From Clostridium drakei (GTDB lineage: Bacteria > Bacillota > Clostridia > Clostridiales > Clostridiaceae), in contig NZ_JIBU02000012.1 in NCBI RefSeq assembly GCF_000633595.2, positions 279,756 through 343,755 of the forward strand: a stretch of DNA of 64,000 bases, read 5' to 3'. Below, one piece after another: positions 61,401 to 64,000 of the stretch (positions are counted from its first letter, which is position 1; the number at the start of each line of letters is the position of its first letter). A program made the position numbers and the translations under genes. The notes below the pieces were generated by a model that saw only the letters and a program-made list of their open reading frames with translations, was not told where the DNA came from and searched no databases.

Positions 61401-62423
61401 TTATATAATATACTTAACTTCTTTGTTGTTAAATAATTCTTCTATTTCTTTCATAAAAAATTCCTTTATTTCATCTAAACTTTCCTTGGGATATACATAT
61501 TTTCCATATCCAAATTGTCCATATTTAAATTTACGTTCTTCATCATTCATGGGTAATTCATTTTTAGGAAACACTTGAATTATTATATTTTTGGCTGTTG
61601 TAGTGTATCTATGGGATATAACTTCGAAGGTTATTGGAAATTTCAAATCATTTGGAAGCCTTTTTCTTAATTGCAGCAATAAATCATGGTATTCCTCTTT
61701 CCAATTATCATAAATAAATACAGGTGCAATTAAAAATCCAACAGGATATCCAGCCTCTATAGCTTTTATACTTGCTTCTATTCTTTTATCACGAGAAGCT
61801 GTAAAATGTTCATATTTATTTATGACTGAAGATGTATTAATGCTAAATCGTATTTCTGTATGTTCATTATGCTTTAAATCAAGTAATGAATCTATATCAT
61901 TATATTTGGTTACAAATCTAAATCTAGCATTTTTCCTTTCTCCAAAAAATGCTATTGATTTCTCTAAAGAATAACTATAAGGTTCTACAGCTACAGGATC
62001 AGATGTAGCGGCCCCCTCAAATATAGTTATATCTGGTAACCTTTCGTCTATATATTTTTGTGCTTGATTTAGTATATTATCTATATTTACATGAATTTTT
62101 ACAAAGGGTTTATCACCTAATTTAGTATTTAAATAACAATACTCACATTGCCCCATACATCCTGATATTAATGGTAGCTGATAATGAGCTGAGGGTTTGC
62201 AAGATTGAAATTTTAAGCTCTTTTTAACTCCAACAACTAAAGTCTTCTTACCTTCCCTATAGTAAGAAAACAAATCATCACCTGGAATATGCTGTTTTAT
62301 TTTATTAGAAGTTAGCTTTATAATTTCAATATCATCATTATTTTTAAACCTATTAAGAATATTTTTAGCCATGCTATATTCTAAAGAACCTTTTTCAAAT
62401 ATAATTCTTTTTGGTACAAACAT
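61401..62423 (-). CDS. splB: Spore photoproduct lyase
   Basis: A radical SAM enzyme that reverses the spore photoproduct of UV-irradiated DNA during germination. The 340-residue product has the CxxxCxxC motif GCMGQCEYCYLNTK near residue 90, and family segments GKKTLVVGVKKSLKFQSCKPS and TIFEGAATSDPVAVEPYS. It lacks an obvious unusual insertion. GGTAGAGGTG precedes the ATG. It starts 20 bases after the SGNH-hydrolase gene and is probably co-transcribed. Sigma-G control is expected for the family but I did not identify the promoter. Confidence 0.95.
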   Translation of the reverse strand: MFVPKRIIFEKGSLEYSMAKNILNRFKNNDDIEIIKLTSNKIKQHIPGDDLFSYYREGKKTLVVGVKKSLKFQSCKPSAHYQLPLISGCMGQCEYCYLNTKLGDKPFVKIHVNIDNILNQAQKYIDERLPDITIFEGAATSDPVAVEPYSYSLEKSIAFFGERKNARFRFVTKYNDIDSLLDLKHNEHTEIRFSINTSSVINKYEHFTASRDKRIEASIKAIEAGYPVGFLIAPVFIYDNWKEEYHDLLLQLRKRLPNDLKFPITFEVISHRYTTTAKNIIIQVFPKNELPMNDEERKFKYGQFGYGKYVYPKESLDEIKEFFMKEIEELFNNKEVKYII

Positions 62424-62443
62424 ATTCTCACCTCTACCTAAAT

Positions 62444-63667
62444 TTACTTTAAATTATCATAAATAATATCTCCAATATATTTATAACCCTTATCGCTTGA
62501 ATGTGCAGTATTTGTTCCACTAGATCCTGAATAATCATTAATTGCCATTCCAAATAATCCTGATTTTTGTGCAGTAGCGTAATCCTTGAAATAAGCCTGA
62601 TAGATATCTATAAGTCCTATATTATAAGTATTGGCTATTTCATATAATGCTGTTATATAAGCAGACCAGTTTGTTGTCCATAAATCTGTAGGTTTTTGAT
62701 TTGCTATTATACATACATTGCTTCCCCTTTCCTGCCAATAGGTTACTAAATCTATCATACTTGCTTTATATTTTTCAACAGGAACATGATTTCCTGCATC
62801 ATTAATACCAAAAGATAAAAGCACTAAATCTGGCTCTTTTGAAGTATTCCAAATTTTTTTGGTTAAGTCTGTAGTAAAATAATTTGCTTGTTTACTTGAA
62901 ATTGCTATCTTATCTATCTCTATACCAGTTTTACTTGACGAAGCAATTGCACCTTCTATAAAAATACTTGATGTTGTATTTGGTGTTATTTTCAATTTAT
63001 GAATACCTTCTGATAATCCATAATAAGAAGCTCTGTGTGAAAAATTTGTTTCTTCACTTAAACAATTTATGGTATCTACTTTTTTATCATCAATTGTTAT
63101 AAGAGCTGTTCCTCCATTATTTCTCTTAGAATATAGTAAATCTAACTCTGTTCCAGTAAAAGTTAAGATTGCAGCTGAACTACTTTTGTTAGATGTTCCA
63201 TAGCATCCACCAAAACCTCCTACATTAGACATAAAAGTATTAGAGGCCCCTAGCACACTCCATCCTTTTCCTAAGGTCCATCTTGGTTTGGTACCAGAAG
63301 GCAGAGCACCTTCATAAATATTAATAAACCCTTCTCCAGCATTCCCAAATTGTTTTTGTAATGATGATTTCAGTATACCAACCCAAGACTTATTTACCTC
63401 ATCACTGGAATATTCTCCTCTCATACTGGACTCGCCTATACAATATATTCTTATCTTTTGTGTACTTGTATTTTTTAGTTTACTTTTATATTTTAATAAA
63501 CCCTTATCCATATTGTATCCATATTTTTTATAAGGTGATTCTTCTTCAATTACTTTAGTATTTTGTTTTAATTTTTTTGATAAATTAGTTTTTATTCTTA
63601 TGTTTATAAAAATGGTTATAAAAAATATAAATACAATTGAAATAATAATTAGTAATGATTTTTTCAA
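62444..63667 (-). CDS. SGNH/GDSL hydrolase, membrane-anchored or secreted
   Basis: The 407-residue product starts with one TM/signal segment (SLLIIISIVFIFFITIFINI) and is then extracellular. The catalytic blocks are YCIGESSMRGE (Ser block), LLSFGINDAGNH (block III, Asn), and the late GTNTAHSSDKGYKYIG (Asp/His). Between them is a beta-rich part like the glycan-active CE2-type esterases (GFGGCYGTSNKSSSAAILTF). It may deacetylate cell-surface polysaccharide. The start is TTG, seven bases after AAGGTGGG. splB follows it by 20 bases. Confidence 0.78.
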   Translation of the reverse strand: MKKSLLIIISIVFIFFITIFINIRIKTNLSKKLKQNTKVIEEESPYKKYGYNMDKGLLKYKSKLKNTSTQKIRIYCIGESSMRGEYSSDEVNKSWVGILKSSLQKQFGNAGEGFINIYEGALPSGTKPRWTLGKGWSVLGASNTFMSNVGGFGGCYGTSNKSSSAAILTFTGTELDLLYSKRNNGGTALITIDDKKVDTINCLSEETNFSHRASYYGLSEGIHKLKITPNTTSSIFIEGAIASSSKTGIEIDKIAISSKQANYFTTDLTKKIWNTSKEPDLVLLSFGINDAGNHVPVEKYKASMIDLVTYWQERGSNVCIIANQKPTDLWTTNWSAYITALYEIANTYNIGLIDIYQAYFKDYATAQKSGLFGMAINDYSGSSGTNTAHSSDKGYKYIGDIIYDNLK

Positions 63668-63781
63668 ATTCAGCCCACCTTATGAATTCCAATGAATTTG
63701 TTTTACACATTTTTTTAAGTTTCTAAGCCTTTATACACTTTAATATGTCTAAAAGCTTTAATTTAAATGCATAGCAATAAT

Positions 63782-63842
63782 AAATTGTAAAATAAAAAAC
63801 TACTTAGCACGCATACTAAGTAGTTTTTTTATTTTACAATTT
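63782..63842. terminator. Long terminator hairpin before the partial oxidoreductase gene
   Basis: A 26-27-base stem (63782-63807 with 63816-63842) with a single bulge and an 8-base loop. The GC-richer core ACTACTTAG pairs with CTAAGTAGT. It terminates the minus-strand gene that ends at 63841. Confidence 0.85.
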
Positions 63843-64000
63843 ATTTTACAAAATCTATTCCCTTTTGAATAGCATTTTTATTTGACTCAAAGAACTTTTC
63901 TTTTCCATGTGCCTTTAGTGAATCTAATAAAGCTTCTATGGAAACTATTCCTGTTTCCTTTACTAGTGCTCCCAAAAGTATCATGTTTGCTATTTTTTTA
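63841..64000 (-). CDS. 2-oxoacid:ferredoxin oxidoreductase gamma subunit, C-terminal part
   Basis: The last 52 codons of a gene whose start lies beyond the window. The product begins (in frame) KIANMILLGALVKETGIVSI and ends NAIQKGIDFVK. NMILLGALVKETGIV is the distinctive end of the gamma subunit family of 2-oxoacid oxidoreductases (indolepyruvate, 2-oxoglutarate or branched-chain type). The gene precedes the SGNH-splB pair but is separated by a strong terminator. Specificity cannot be determined from this fragment. Confidence 0.8.
   Translation of the reverse strand, partial: KKIANMILLGALVKETGIVSIEALLDSLKAHGKEKFFESNKNAIQKGIDFVK

Noticed and set aside
1..64000. tRNA, rRNA, CRISPR arrays, insertion sequences, known riboswitches
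   Set aside because: I found no cloverleaf sequences, no regular spaced repeats, no transposase genes and no leader matching a riboswitch class I know.

Overview
The window is a very AT-rich stretch of a spore-forming anaerobic Firmicute, almost certainly Clostridium in the strict sense. The markers are a pyruvate:ferredoxin oxidoreductase, a fused IspH-ribosomal S1 protein, spore photoproduct lyase, CotS and a DUF3787 spore-surface protein, 2-hydroxyacyl-CoA dehydratase activases, a GldA-type butanol/ethanol dehydrogenase and an hfq-miaA-mutL-mutS-miaB cluster. Species is not resolved. I see no rRNA, tRNA, CRISPR array or insertion sequence.

Layout. 1-1650: end of an M18 aminopeptidase, a DUF4236/TPR-like membrane protein and a holin-like protein. 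1646-9746 (minus): an unusual operon of a 1620-residue multidomain protein (HD, helical repeats, NMNAT-like, acetyltransferase-like, PRTase-like), a lactate/malate-dehydrogenase-like protein, a flavodoxin-fold Fe-S protein and a PHP phosphoesterase. 10012-11753: small genes (2H phosphoesterase, thioesterase, 36-residue membrane peptide, Cys/Tyr-rich protein). 11849-14781 (minus): three overlapping activase-type genes. 15006-17257: dhaKLM. 17402-23452: ferritin-like protein, dinB with a LexA box, MIF-like protein, and a sigma-54 activator followed by an alcohol dehydrogenase with a -24/-12 promoter. 24209-27241: an HTH protein plus Xer-type recombinase, a Cys-rich protein and lexA. 27318-36256 (minus): DNA-repair/tRNA-modification cluster. 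36815-49811: aminotransferase, small proteins, CotS, speD, ispH-rpsA, cmk, a flavoprotein, gdhA, RpiR regulator, rluB, UppS-like protein. 49876-63667 (minus): nifJ, sbcCD, SMI1/KNR4, DUF3786, MATE, SGNH hydrolase and splB. The window ends inside a 2-oxoacid oxidoreductase gamma subunit.

How the genes work together. SOS control is visible directly: lexA has a LexA box across its -35, and a matching box sits just after a strong promoter upstream of dinB, where a terminator would yield a roughly 57-nt RNA. MutS, MutL, SbcCD and SplB add further repair functions. Energy metabolism is represented by PFOR, GDH, alcohol dehydrogenase and PTS-dependent dihydroxyacetone phosphorylation.

The main points for follow-up are the 1620-residue protein operon, a 38-40-bp element conserved in five intergenic sites, a near-identical 24-bp direct repeat flanking the SOS RNA segment, a hairpin hiding the ribosome-binding site of a 52-residue protein, and a run of TTG start codons (miaB, mutS, mutL) with hairpins in both gaps. 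All assignments come from reading the sequence; no database search was run.
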